From the NCBI GenBank assembly GCA_029204225.1, contig CM055097.1:62838120-62902119 (forward strand): a stretch of 64,000 bases of DNA. Direction: 5' to 3'. The notes below the pieces were generated by a model that was given only the letters and a program-made list of their open reading frames with translations, was not told the DNA's origin and searched no databases. This document shows, piece after piece, positions 11,531-23,829 of the stretch (position 1 is the stretch's first letter; the number at the start of each line of letters is the position of its first letter). Origin of the DNA: Diphasiastrum complanatum (Eukaryota; Streptophyta; Lycopodiopsida; Lycopodiales; Lycopodiaceae). The position numbers and the translations under genes were made by a program.

Positions 11531-12425
11531 ACTCCTTTATCATCAAGCTTGGTTCTTAGCTTATCGGGAATGAAAGCATAAGCCGTGCAACCAAAGATGC
11601 GTAAGTGAGAAACAATAGCCTTCTTACCATACCAAACTTCATAAGGAGTTAATACCTTCAAGGCTTTAGTAGGACACCGATTACTAATGTAAGCCGCCGT
11701 TATAACCGCTTCAGCCCAAAACCTGTGGGGTAGGCCCTTTGCCTTGAGCATACATCGAGCCATCTCCATGATAGTGTGATTCCACATACATCACTATGAA
11801 CCAAATCAAATTTGCCATCAACTCTAATAGTTCCATCAATTGGAAAAGCTTGCCTTTGAAATTTTCCAAGTATGCATTCTTCGCATACATGTCCTTCGGG
11901 ATGCTCAATATAAGGAATGTCTTCAACCATATTGAATCACAACCAAAAATGCGAAAGTGAGAGATTAAAGGCTTCTTCCCATACCAAACTTCATAAATAG
12001 TTAATACTTTCATTGCTTTAATAGGACAACGATTGGTTATGTATGCTGTCGTTATAACCGCTTCAGCCCAAAACTTGTGAGGCAGGCCCTTTGCTTTGAG
12101 CATGCAATGGGCCATCTCCATAAGTGTGCAATTCTTTTGCTCGGCAACACCATTTTGTTGAGGCGTATAGGGAGATTTCATTCGATGTAGAATTCCCTTC
12201 TCTCGAAGAAATGCAGCGAACGTACTCTTGATGTATTCCCCTCCAAAGAATGCCCAAACAGATTTTCCACCATTGCTAGAAAATCTTTGAAATGTTGAAA
12301 AACTTCTGATTTAGCCTTCGTAGGATAGATCCATGTAAAATGGAAAAAGTCATCAATAAAAGTCACAGAATAGATGCACTTTCCAATGGATTAGGTCCTA
12401 ATTGGATCACAAACATCACCAATTG
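11518..12425 (-). mobile_element. Rearranged Ty1/copia integrase fragments inserted in gypsy pol
   Basis: Two copia pieces lie head to tail on the minus strand. Piece one (about 12425-11940) has the integrase core start (VTFIDDFFHFTWIYP), a frameshift, then SPYTPQQNGVAEQ and the FWAEAV..VWYGKKP block. Piece two (11930-11518) has a pre-integrase region (GHVCEECILGKFQRQAF, HSDVCG) joined directly to a second FWAEAV..YGKK..IFGC..LDDKG block, missing the core between. The two FWAEAV blocks are similar but not identical, so this is not one simple insertion of a whole element. Confidence 0.8.
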
Positions 12426-12680
12426 GTCCATAGAGATTCATGTGCATACAAATGCATCAAAGTATGCAATAGGAGCAGTCTTAACCCAGCCAAGAGAACA
12501 CAAAAAGGATTTTTTAATCCAATTTGTTAGCCGAAAGCTCAATGATTCAGAAATAAACTATTAGACCACAGAGCGGAAGGCACTAGCTATGATCTATGCG
12601 GTTAAAAATTTTTGGCATTATTTGATGGCCACACATTTCACTTTTTATACAGACCATCAACCCTTGTTTTATTTTGTTAA
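12410..12680 (+). pseudogene. Ty3/gypsy RNase H, decayed
   Basis: Resumes the gypsy frame: IEIHVHTNASKYAIGAVLTQ, FVSRKLNDSEINY, a stop, then TERKALAMIYAVKNFWHYL and FTFYTDHQPL. These are the RNase H catalytic-region blocks of gypsy polymerases. It continues the reverse transcriptase at 10946-11530 across the copia insertion. Confidence 0.85.
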
Positions 12681-12686
12681 TAAAAC

Positions 12687-13690
12687 TTGCAACATAGGGA
12701 GAATCACCCGTTGGTTACTCTGTTGTTGGAGTTTGATTTTCGGATAGTGGTTTGCAAGGGAAAAAAACATTATATGGCAGATCACGTGTGTCAAATCAAG
12801 GAGAAGGAGACTGCAGTCCTACCTGACGATGAGCTACCAAACGGTGCCTTATTCTACATTGACACTGTACCTAAATGGGCTACCAAACGGTGCCTTATTC
12901 TACATTGACAGTGTACCTACATGGGTCGCTAACATTGTTGAGTATCTTATGCGGGGCCGACCAGACAAATCCTTATCCAAGGCAGAACAACGAACGTTGA
13001 TTATCAAAGCTAGACCTTATCAGTTGATTGCTGGCCAATTATATCGAAGAGGAACAGATAATATTCTTCGAAGATGTATTCTTCCACACGAGGCCATGCA
13101 GATTATTTCAGTTTTGCATGAAGGCCGGGGTGGTGGACATTTTGCATCTAACATTACAGTTCACAAGATCTTGCAATCAGGATGTTGGTGGCCAACGATT
13201 CATAAAGACACAGATGAAAAGTTTAACAAAATATGACGTGTGCCAAAGAGCTAGAAGACCGACAAGATTGAACTATGATCTTCTACATCCAGTCCTAGTT
13301 CAAGCACCGTTCAAAAAATGAGGATTGGACTATATCGGTCCAATTCATCCTGCAACAAGAAGTTCACAAGTCCGATATATTATCGTGGCTACTAATTATC
13401 TCACCAAGTGGGTAGAAGCCAAGGCAGTGCGAACAGTTGACGTTTGAGCAACCGCCAAGTTCCTGTATGAAAATATCATTGTGCGCTTCGGATGCTCGGT
13501 AAAGATAGTTAGCGATCGTGGAAGCCATTTTGTCAATGAGACCATCATAGGTCAAGTTGGAGGAATTCTTCGTGATCCATCGATTCAGCACACCTTATTA
13601 TCCTCGTGGTAATAGGCAGGCGGAATCATCCAATAAGATCTTGTGTAGCGTAATCACGAAAACAGTTGAAGCTAGCAAATCTGTTGTCAA
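12687..13690 (+). pseudogene. Ty3/gypsy RNase H tail and integrase, decayed
   Basis: After RNase H (LEFDFRIVVCKGKKHYMADH) comes the zinc-binding N-terminus (GGGHFASNITVHKILQSGCWW), then the core: LDYIGPIHPATRS, YIIVATNYLTKWVEA, IVSDRGSHFVNE and TPYYPRGNRQAESSN. Catalytic D, D and E are each visible, but several frameshifts and stops separate them. The sequence loses similarity near 13690, before the integrase C-terminus, so the element is truncated there. Confidence 0.85.
12834..12925. repeat. 46-bp tandem duplication inside gypsy pol
   Basis: The phrase starting 'ctaccaaacggtgcctta' occurs at 12834 and 12880, 46 bases apart. Because 46 is not a multiple of three, it shifts the reading frame and produces the two overlapping frames seen here. 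Confidence 0.9.
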
Positions 13691-13699
13691 GATTCCTTT

Positions 13700-15031
13700 T
13701 TCATTTTTTGTTCACTTCGTTTGTACATGTGGCCCAATAGTGTCTTGACATAGTGGCTTTAACGTAATGTTACTTCTTTGAGTCACATTTTGAGTCTACA
13801 CTAAAAATGGCACAACTTCTGATTGCTATGTCAAAATGCGACAAAAATTAGTGCATTGGAAAGCGCTTGTCAAGCACTTTCCATTGATATGTTAGATCTC
13901 ATACTTTTGAGCTACTACAAAAAAGTCATAGCGAGTCAAAAATATTAGTTGAAAATAGTGACAAAATGCAAAAGAAATCTAGGCACGAATTTATATGCGG
14001 CCCTTTTTGAACTCAAACTTTCTCTAATGGTCAGATCTGATGTAGATGCAAGGTTATACCAGCCTGCAAGAGTTATGGATCAGAGAATCTCAAGATCTCA
14101 ACAAAAAGACCAAAAACGAGCTCTTTTTCCATGATTTTTTGAGATCCCTTGGGAACTAACTATTGAGACTTTGTTAGTCACTACATTTGACTTAGATGCA
14201 TCTATAAAAATCTCTACGAGAGTTTTTGATGAAAAAATGATCAAATTTGAGTGTCTACGAGGGTTCAAAAAAAGCAAAAACTAAGGAACCTTCGCAGGGC
14301 ATCAAGACCTGCAAACCAACCTTTACAGAGGGCATAAATGAAATCAAAGCAGTGAAATTAGCCTGCCTACATGGTCTGATCTTGAAAATCCAACATCTGG
14401 AACAAGTTGTGCGAGAGTTCATCTCCTGCGAAGGTTTAACCTTTGCAGACAAGCTGAACCTTCACAGAACCTTCGCAGGGTAGTCAAATCACCTTCTGAA
14501 CCTTCGCAAACTTTACTGAGGTCGTAGAATTATGTGACAAAGGTCCCTGCAAAATTTTGGTTGGAATTGAACTGGGAAAGTGCAATTCTCCTAATACGCA
14601 CTCTAATTTCCGCTACATAAAGGAGAAATTCGAGTCATTTGGCACTTCATTCAGTGAAGCTCTGCAGAAAAATACAACAAAAATTCAAAGTTATCAGATT
14701 GCGACGAAAATTTTCACCAGCCTTCATCAGCTCTCACAGCCATCTATTACACACTCACTTTCACCATTTCCACCTTCGTCCTCATGATTTCCACCTTTTT
14801 GCAAGTTTTTTTAAGCCTTTAACTCATTTTTGACTCCTTCTCCTCTTTCTTGAATGCTTTTTCGCCTTTCCCATCTCCGTCGCTAATGCACTTTTTTGAC
14901 CATCTAACATCATGGCTTTTTCTTCCTCTATTGACGATACTGGCATGAAGCAGGTTATCCAACGTGAGATACCTACTGCCACCTAGATATGGGCCCTGCC
15001 TTCTAATTCTTTGGTAACCCCTTGGCTTTAG
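13700..15031. other. Non-coding stretch with repeated AACCTTCGCAG motif
   Basis: No gene was recognised. Between 14287 and 14509 AACCTTCGCAG or a one-base variant occurs at 14287, 14438, 14457, 14468 and 14499, and once inverted at 14426. From 14560 the sequence turns CT-rich with a TATA-like 'tacataaag' near 14613, as in a retroelement leader; it may be the promoter region of the frame at 15032. Confidence 0.4.
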
Positions 15032-16010
15032 GTGGCTGGCCCCCTTCTCGAAACAATGGGCTTTTTTCTGATGCTCTTCTCTTCTGACATTAACATGGAT
15101 CTAGCTCTCCATGCTTACGCCATGTGGGAAGAGCCGAAGTTGCATTTCCACATCCTGTACCAAGGTACCACGTACAAGGTACGTGTAAATGCTAACTCCA
15201 TGGTCACTATCGGCATCGTGTCTGGTGATCGTCAACCCATCTCTCATTGCCAAGCCAAGCACCTCATCCAACCCTACGTAACGGCCACTACTCTTGAGCT
15301 TCTGATCAAAACTAACAATGGTTATCTGATAGAAGATATCAATGACCCCATCATCCAAGTCGTCGCTTACCCATTGAACAACTTTCTGGTTCTGTCGACT
15401 TTCCACAAGGAGTGCATACAGTCTACGCTCTTGAGCCAAATCATGGAATCCTTCATAGAATTCCCGAGCCCCTCGGTTGTGCCATATGACTGGCATACCT
15501 TCCTTATGCACGAGCCTATGGTGATTTCAATGCCACTCATTTATGATGCTACGCAAACTAGTCAGAGCCAAGATCAAGGACAAATAGTGATGGGGTCTGA
15601 TACATAGGACCAAGGGCAAGATACAGGCCTTGGTACCACACAACAAGCAGACCCGAGCCAAGCACAAATCTCATCATCCCAAGGCTCGAGGACGATCTTT
15701 GCCAGCCACGCGTTCAGAAGGCCAAACTTGGTAGAGGACGAAACCAATGCCTACTGGCCTATGAAAGCTAAGATGACGGCTGGCAGCTACCAGTCACAAT
15801 CAAAGAGGTTGAAGACAACGAGCTCACCTACCTCCCCGCCTTGGCCCCTCAACCGGAATGGCGTTAGAAGCTGTCTGAACGAGACCCTGTGGCCATCAGG
15901 GCGTACTTCACGACTCCAAGACAACTACGGGTCAATGGCCACTACGTTCCCTACTCATGCAGTGTAAATCCCACTGAATCAATTGAAAGCATCAACAGAT
16001 TATGAGCCAT
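15032..16010 (+). pseudogene. Unrecognised retroelement-like protein with PRQLRV core
   Basis: The open frame 15032-15607 gives 191 residues starting MAGPLLETMGFFLML, with no domain I recognise, and ends in a QDQG-rich linker at an amber stop. Past that stop the linker continues (DQGQDTGLGTTQQ). After a frame change the plus strand encodes LTYLPALAPQPEWR, a stop, then DPVAIRAYFTTPRQLRV and HYVP (about 15810-15960). That last block clearly matches the minus-strand frame at 60245-59688, which also follows a QDQG-rich linker. A position near gypsy and copia relics suggests a gag-like or accessory product, but the function is unknown. Confidence 0.55.
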
Positions 16011-17540
16011 ATTCACAAATCTTATATGGAAGTATAATTTTATATAACCATAATATCCTTCAAAACCTAGTCCACACTGGAAGGAGTTATACGAATCCCA
16101 ATCGAAATAATTTTGAAATTTCTAAAAAGTAGAGGTCTAAATAGAAGAGAAATAGATTTAAGGGCCTCCAGATTTTGTAAATAATGAGATACCATTCGGG
16201 ATCCGAATCTATATCTCATTATTTCCCAAGATACCCTAAGCAAAAACCAATGGACTTTGTTAGTATTAGCATTATAGTAATCACTACCCATCGATCTACA
16301 GATCATTCTTACCCAAGAAATCCCCTTTGGAATCACTGATGTCCCATACCACCAGCTTTTCCTCCAAGAATCCTGTGCTTCTAGATCTGTTTTCCCAAAA
16401 AGTCCATAAGACTATTTGGCTATCCTATACCAAGATACAAGATCAGATTCACAACCAATTCTAGGAGATACTTCTAACCGTTGATATCCCTCATGCCCCT
16501 TAAGCATTACTCAAAAATACGTGATATCTTCAAAAATCCATCTCCAGCGCAATAAGCATCCAATAAGAGGTTACAAGCACTCTTATAAGGCTCATTAGAG
16601 AGTCACAGAGGCTTCTATCAGGTCCAACAAGCAATCATAGGCTCAGATCATGCAAAAAATGCATTTTTGACTCCTTCAACAAGCAAAACTTCAACATAAT
16701 GGTGCCTAAGCCCCACACAACCAAATTGGATGCATGATGGCTCAAAAAAGAGGAAATAATCATATATTTAAGGATGTATTGTGATCCAACAGGCTCAAAC
16801 CACTATTTGATAGTATTCATGCTCAAAAGTCCCCAAAAATACACTATTTTTTGACTTTTTGAGACCCTTAATGGTGTCCAATCCTAACCAAAATTCATGA
16901 AAGACTTAGGACAGCTTGATACACCTCTGAAAACGTGCATGCAAAGTATTGGCCATGAATTTTATGAAGAACCACAAAATTAGTCCAAAACCCATCAAAA
17001 AACCATGTTTTTTTGACCAATTTGGACCAAAATTTGTGGATGAAATCCACAATTAAGTGCAATCAGACCCAAATACCTATAAATCAATTACATGAAAGCA
17101 CTACAAGTTCTGCTTTCAGTCAATTATGGTTCTTATAGCCCATTTTGAGTCCAAAAACCCCAATTTTTGGCTAAAAATCACTATCTAAGCATCCTTTTGA
17201 CTTTTCAACCGACATGCAATCATTAGATCCAATCAATAATGGCTGTAAAACAGCAAGTACAATCTGAAAAATGTACTAGATCAGTAGCAATGATAAATTC
17301 CAAGCCAAAATTTTCAAATCTAGGTGAAAATTCACAAAAAACCGTCAAAAATCCATTGATTTCCACCAAAATCTATGGACAAATTCCATAATCATGATCA
17401 ATAGGCTGAAAGTACACCAAATTCAGAGAAGCCACTTACTTGGAGGTCAATTCTACCAATAGGAAGTAAAAAGCAAGGAGAAAATACCAAAAAGTTGAGA
17501 AAAAGCAAGAAGCAGCTCCACCCCGATTGATGCAAACCTT
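16011..17540. other. Non-coding, possible leader of a minus-strand copia
   Basis: No coding similarity was recognised on either strand. It lies just inside the minus-strand primer site at 17541-17552, so it may be untranslated leader of a lost element. Confidence 0.35.
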
Positions 17541-17552
17541 GCTCTGATTCCA
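17541..17552 (-). other. Primer-binding-like site, tRNA-Met type
   Basis: The minus strand reads TGGAATCAGAGC, one base different from the usual TGGTATCAGAGC. It lies next to a TG/CA edge at about 17554, implying a minus-strand LTR to the right. The LTR's other end could not be fixed. Confidence 0.55.
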
Positions 17553-17767
17553 CTGTAAAGATCGCCTAGTGAAGATTTGACTAGATCTTGTTGCATACAA
17601 CCAAAAGGACACCTATGGAGCAAAACCACCCAACCAACAGGAAATGGCTAGTAAACACCCTAACCACTTCACCCCCACGCCTTGGTGAATGAATGCAAGA
17701 GAGGAGGGGCTCCTGGCTACAAGGATCAGAAAATCCAATAGGTAGATGGGCAAGTTTCTAGTAGTAT

Positions 17768-17794
17768 ATATTCTCTCCTAGGAGGAGAGAATAT
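17768..17794. repeat. 12-base inverted repeat, 3-base spacer
   Basis: The arms 17768-17779 and 17783-17794 are perfect complements (atattctctcct). It lies in the presumed minus-strand LTR next to TATA-like sequence. Confidence 0.8.
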
Positions 17795-17959
17795 TCCTCT
17801 TAGGATCGCCATGCAACCTGGAATAGCAATTGACCTCCTATTCTTGCATTATAGAAGTCATACACCATGCAAGTGCTCCTATGTCCAATTATAGGTCTGG
17901 GTCCTCATATGATTATTGATCACTTTATCGGCCAAGCCCGGATTGACGAGGCATAACTA

Positions 17960-20501
17960 ATAACCACATACACTGGAGTGACCGGCTATCCATGTCAGGA
18001 ATTATTCTGAATCCCTCATACTGGACATGGACGCAACACTACATCATCTTTATTGATGATTTGAGTAAGTTTGCTATCATCTACTTCATTCACAACAAAT
18101 CAGAAGCTCTTGATAAATTTATAGAATATGTAAATTGGGCTGAGAAGTGGATAGAAAAGAAAGTCAAGCAGATACAAATAGATAGAGGTGGAGAATATAT
18201 CAACTGATTTGCTGATTTTTGTAGCAGTCACGGAATCCTTCACAGGAAGACCGTAGCATACACACACACCACAACACAATGGTGTTGTAGAGAGGAAGAG
18301 CATGACTCTCATGGAAGCAGCAAGATGCATGATGGCCTACTCAAAGGCATCAAGATCACTATGGGCTGAAGCAGTAGCTACAGCCGCCTACCTGCAGAAT
18401 AGGACAGGCAAATCCGACGTTCCTCACACTACCCCACATGAGATGTTGTGGGGAAACAAGCCGAATCTAGCTCATGTACATACTATTTGGATGTGAAGCA
18501 TATGCACACATACCAGATAAGTAGAGAAAGAAGTTGGATGAAAAAGTAGAGCAAGGTTTCTTGGTAGGCTATGATGTAAATCCTTCATGCTATAGAATCT
18601 ACATACCTTAGATCCAAGAAGTAAAGTCTATGAGAGACGTCAAATTCGATGAAGCAAGAACGATAGCTGACGGCGATCCAGTCGGCTACCAGATTCTCAA
18701 CAAGCAGTATTACGACCTGCCCACACCAATAGAGGGAGCAGACTCTGAACATCTGAATCAAGATGTTCAAACTGTGACTGAACTAAGTGACAGTTTAGGC
18801 AATGAGCAACAAGATATGCAACCTGTACCCAGAACACTTGCAACGCATAGTGGTTCTACTGTCAATAGGAAGGACAAAGACAAAGCAGTCACTGATCCTG
18901 CACCATCACCAAGGAGATCTGCAAGGGAGAGAAGGCAACCTATCAAGTATATACCGGACAGTTCAGCTTTCACTCAAGAAGAGTTTTGTGGATTGGGAGG
19001 TGAACCACAAATCTGTCAAGAAGCTATTGAATGTCCAGAAAAGGAAAAATGAATAAAGGCCATGGAAGACGAGATGGACTCCATGAAGAAGAACAAAGTC
19101 CGGACTCTTGAACCAGTGCCAGCAGACAAGAAGATTGTCAAATGTAAGTGGATCTACAAGTACAAGTATGGACTAGACAACAATGTATCCAAATACAAAG
19201 CCAGGCTAGTTGCGAAAGGTTTTTCGCAGAAGTATGGTGTTGACTACACCGAAATGTTTTCTCCTATAGTCAAGCATACCTCTATATGCATATTGTTCGC
19301 ATATGCAGCAACCTAAAATCTGAAGATCCATATTGTAGATGAAAAGACAACATTCCTACATGGAGATCTCAACAAAAAAGTTGCATGGACCAGCCACCAG
19401 GTTTTTCCTGTAAGTCATTTGCTGACTATGCTTGCAGGATGCACAAGAGCATCTACGCACTAAACGTCTAGGTGAAAGTCATAGATGGTGAAATTATCAT
19501 TATTGGTGTCTATGTTGATGACACATTAATTCTGTCAAAGAGCGACACACTGATTGCACAGGTGAAAGAGGATATTTCAAGGCACTTTGAAATATCAGAA
19601 CTAGGAGTAGTAAAATGCTACCTAGGCTTGCATATTGACAAAGATCTTGAGGGTGGAAGATTGTATCTACACCAATCAAGATACATTGAAAAAATTATTA
19701 AAGATTTTCAGATGACAGATTGCAATAGAGTGAACACTCCAATGGTACTTGGCATAGTACTGATGAATGAAGACTGTTCCAGAGATGATGCAGAGCGGAA
19801 AGCAATGCTGCAAAAGCCTTACAGATGACTTATTGGTTTATTGATATACTTGACAGACAATATACAAGGTCGGACATTGCATATGCAGTGTTCAGGTTGA
19901 GCCAATTCAACGTTAATCCAGGATGTACACACTGAAAAATTGCCAAGAGGATCTTGCAGTATCTGCAACAAACAAAGAACTATGGGCTTTGTTTTTCTCG
20001 TGATGCAGGATTTCTAGTGAAGTCCTACAGTGATGCTAGCTGGGCATCTATGAGAGACAACTCTCAGAGCATCTCAAGAGGCTGTACCATCGCAACAGAT
20101 GCCGCTGTTATTTGGGTCCGCAAGAAGCAGACAATAACTACCCAATCTTCTTGTGAGGTAGAGTATGTTGTTGCAGCCAAGTTGCTAATGAGCTGACATG
20201 GCTCAAACAATTTTTAGAAGGATTGACAGAGAGCACCAACAAGCCGTTGGTGCTGTATACAGATAACACCTCTGCTATTCATCTGACGAAAGACCTCGTG
20301 TTTCATTCCAGAACGAAACATATTGCTATCATGTATCACTTGATCAGGGATCTGGTTGAAAGAAACGAGCTGAAGACCATGTTCATTTCAATGAAGCAGA
20401 TGGTGGCCGATATCCTCACAAAGCCTTTAGACAAGGCAATGTTTGAAAGGCAAAAGGCGTGCTTGGGAATCAGAAAAATACCCACTTTGAGAGGAAGCTG
20501 A
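17960..20501 (+). pseudogene. Ty1/copia pol, integrase to RNase H, decayed
   Basis: Domains read in copia order on the plus strand: integrase core (HYIIFIDDLSKFAIIYF, IQIDRGGEYI), MEAARCMMAYSKASRSLWAE and the IFGCxAY region, a variable linker, RT start (CKWIYKYKYGL, ARLVAKGFSQKYGVDYTE), the catalytic IIGVYVDDTLILS, then RNase H (SYSDASWASMRDN, VLYTDNTSAIHL, RTKHIAI, ADILTKPLD). At least six stops or frameshifts are present and part of RT between 19320 and 19470 is missing or scrambled. It ends RKIPTLRGS followed by a purine-rich GAGAGGAAG, a likely polypurine tract. No gag or protease was found upstream. Confidence 0.88.
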
Positions 20502-23426
20502 AGAAACTTACAGTTTCTAACCATCAAAGCTTTTCTATTTTATTCTTGTGTTTTTTGGAGTGCTGCAATTTTGAACTAAATTTTGCATAGTCTGCATATT
20601 TGAACTTTTTTTTTTCGCACAGTTCGCACTTTTCACATTTCCCCAAAAACCGAAACATGGCCAAAATATGACTTGGAACATATTTTAAAGGACCTTCAAA
20701 TATTTCGCAAATTTTGGAATATGCGACACTTCGTCTAAAATGACTTAAGAGCAAGTTTTTTTTTTTTGTTGAACTTCATGTTTTTCACATTTTTCTAAAG
20801 GGTAAAAAAAAACCAAACTGCACCGCAAAGTCAACAATTGCGGTTCACATGCGGTCTCCTCCTCTCGAAGAAGACGAACCATCCGAGCTTCGCACCAGCA
20901 CTCGTTGCGGTCTGATTGCAGTAGCTTGCCAAGACCTCATGCTCCGAACGATGTTCACGATCGTAGAGGCACTGCAAGAAAACGATTGTGGTTATCAGGT
21001 GGCTGCAAAGGCGAAGCATCTCACAATCCCAGCACATAGACGGACTACTATGACAATTGTTAGGTTAAGTCTAAAGCTGTTCTTTTAATCCTATAGTTTA
21101 ATCATCTCTCTTGTTCCTCAATATATAGGATCCATGAGAGTGATGAAGAGAGTTGAAGAGTGTTAGTCTCTGTGAATGATTTTGATGCTTGCTTATAGTA
21201 TATATACTTTCGCTGTTATTAAACATTATCTACTGTTCATAAATTTATTCAGATCTACAGTGTCAGTCTGTTGCCCACGGAAGATTTGTCTTGTGACTTC
21301 TTCAATCAACAACACAAACATTTTCACATTCATTCTGGACAACCATTTATTCCTAGTGTCACTAATCTAATGTCAGCTAACATGCAAGTTATGAAATGTC
21401 ATTACAATTTTTTTTTTAATGTAAAATCTAGTTATACCGAAACTGTTAGCCACATCCACTAGTTTATGAAAAATCTATCAGAATACATGTGTATAACCAC
21501 TCATAACAACTATAGACCATCCATGCATGTCAAAATCACTCACAAAATTGCCATGCACCAAATTTCCAAAAGCACAGTACCCTAAAGTATGGAAAAAATA
21601 GACATGCATCAAAACAATTTGAATTCTATAATGTCAAATCTTATCACCTAAATTAGCAATCATTCAACTTATCCCTGTTGTGAATATGTAGCACAATAGA
21701 TAGCACAAGCGAAAACATAAAATATAGGAAAAAGAGAAATCATTAGTCACCACATAGGAACACACCATTACATTATGTAAACTATAGTCATGACTGAGGG
21801 TTTGGGGTTTAAGCAACTCTCAAGAAGCCCCAACCCATGGTACTTATAAGTCAATGTCTTATATATGACCTTTTGCTAGTACAGTAGTTAATAAGAATTT
21901 AATAAAATGCAGTATATATGTCTTATATTGTGTGCCCTATCAATGTCAACTATCTAGAGGAAAATTTTATTTTGAGGAGAGGTGTTTGCTATTACTTCAA
22001 CTACATACTAAAAAAAAAAGAGCCAAATTCGACAAGAAATATTTGTGTTGATTGAGGATGTAATTTTGGCCTCATAGATCCAACAACACTGATTTGGAAT
22101 TTAAAACAATGAGCATTGTGTCAATGGCTACTCAGCCATTTCTTTATCCTAGTTTGCTGGAAACAAATGTTTGCACCAGTCTTGAACCCTGCAGTCCAAT
22201 TGGTCTTGACTTTACACTCCAAAGTCCATGCATATGCAATTTGGATACATCCAAATAGTAAACATTTTTTTTTTAGTTTGATGAATGGTAAAAAAAACTC
22301 TTTTGGTGTGTAAGTAGTGAGATCCAATTCTCAAGGGATTCATAAATGCTGATGGATGGAGGATGCACTTTTTCCCAAGGCTCCATTCGAAACAAAACTC
22401 ATGCCTTTCCGAAATGAGCAACCATGGTCGACTCTATGTTAATCCGATAAAGGGTTGAACAATGGGCTGGCTAGGTCAATGAATATGGTGACTTTTATTG
22501 GTCATGTAAAAGAATCCACAATTGTTTACAGTGGTGTCTCAAAAGATAACTCTTGTTTTTTATTTGATATTAAAGGATGGGAAAACCATCAATGTACAAA
22601 TAGATGATAGCGCATAGAAAGATAATGCCCATTGGCAAAGAGTAATTAAGCTAAAAAGCTTAGTAAAACATAAAATATTAAAATAATCACTTAAAACCTA
22701 ATGCTTGATGTAAGTTACCAACTAGAATAGTTGCAGTAATAGGTAATGTAGGAGGCCTCGAACGTTGCATTGAAAGTGCATGTGAACGTTGCAATGCATC
22801 AAAAATATGTTGACGATAGAAAGATACAATGAAGGATGGTAACGTTACATGTTGTCTCTGGCTCTTCACATGAAGACATCCATATGTTTCCAAAGCAAAG
22901 GAGATGAATTCTTCACCATATGCACGATTGTTATAATCTCTTTCCTTCTCTTGAGCTACGTGAGATACGACGGCCCCTTGCGTGGTGGAAGAATGATGAA
23001 GAAGCTCCTATTGAGAGGGATTTTTTTTTTATTCTATTTTTTTCCAAAAAAAGAAAAATCACTGAAGTAGGGAAAAACAAAAAATTGTAAAACAACAAAA
23101 GTAAAATTGACAAGGTGTTAGATCAAACTAGTTGAACTGGCTGAATTGGCTGCCAAAACTTCTGGTCGACGACTATTGAGTCGATGTTAATTGATGTTGA
23201 TCCTTTATTACATCACTAAATTGGAAGAAATGGAACAAGATTCTTGGACCGTTATGTGTTCAATCCCTGCACTTTAATTTTAAAATTGCCATGGCTAGCT
23301 TGGAAATTCTAAGAAGCAAGAGAATTTTCCAAAAATGGGCAATGATGGAATTTGTAGAAATTTTATGAGCCTGGGACAAATGAAAAAGACTTGGTAATGG
23401 TTAATGTGGAAAAAAGGGAGAGAGCT
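20502..23426. other. No gene recognised; start may be copia 3' LTR
   Basis: Immediately after the polypurine tract the sequence begins TGAAGAAACTTACAG, as an LTR might. No second copy was found for comparison, so its end is unknown. Further right are AT-rich sequence, homopolymer tracts and chance short frames only. Confidence 0.4.

Positions 23427-23455
<29 letters not shown>
23427..23455. repeat. Poly(G) tract, about 29 bases
   Basis: An uninterrupted G run in the submitted strand. Homopolymers of this length are error-prone in sequencing, so its true length is uncertain. Confidence 0.85.
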
Positions 23456-23457
<2 letters not shown>

Positions 23458-23589
23458 TAGGAGACAGTTAATGCTAGTACATCAAACATAATTTCAGTTT
23501 TAACGTTTTAATGAAGAGAATGGTGCTGCATCCACAACAGAATATGTGGGAGCAAAAAATTTATGGCAAATTTGTTTTACGCAACCTCC

Positions 23590-23720
23590 AACATGTGGCC
23601 CAGCTCTCTCTTAGTTGGGGCACATGACGAAGGCTGCCAGTGATGGTTGTCTCTGGTGGCAGCCTCCAGAAATGTGGGGGCAAGCCACATGTCAGAGGTA
23701 GAGCTACCTCCGACCTGTTG
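23590..23720 (+). repeat. Dispersed repeat, copy 1
   Basis: Shares ordered blocks with 29695-29815: 'cagcct', 'gaaatgtgggg', 'cacatgtc.gaggtagag' and 'ctacctcc.acct'. Both copies lie beside simple-sequence tracts (poly-G here, (CT)n at the other). The family is not recognised. Confidence 0.7.
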
Positions 23721-23829
23721 ATCTATGGTTGGCATTGGACAACGATCCAAATGTTGGCAATAAGTATCACTTTTAATGACTGAAGTATAGTCGCTGGCCA
23801 ACACTCTTTCTGTAGTGGATTTGGCCGCT

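Noticed and set aside
15101-15511. 136-residue minus-strand frame
   Set aside because: It is the antisense shadow of the plus-strand frame at 15032-15607, which is supported by homology of its downstream block to 60 kb.
20849-21088. 79-residue plus-strand frame after the copia pol
   Set aside because: Lies where an LTR would be; no motif and an opposite-strand frame of similar length exists.
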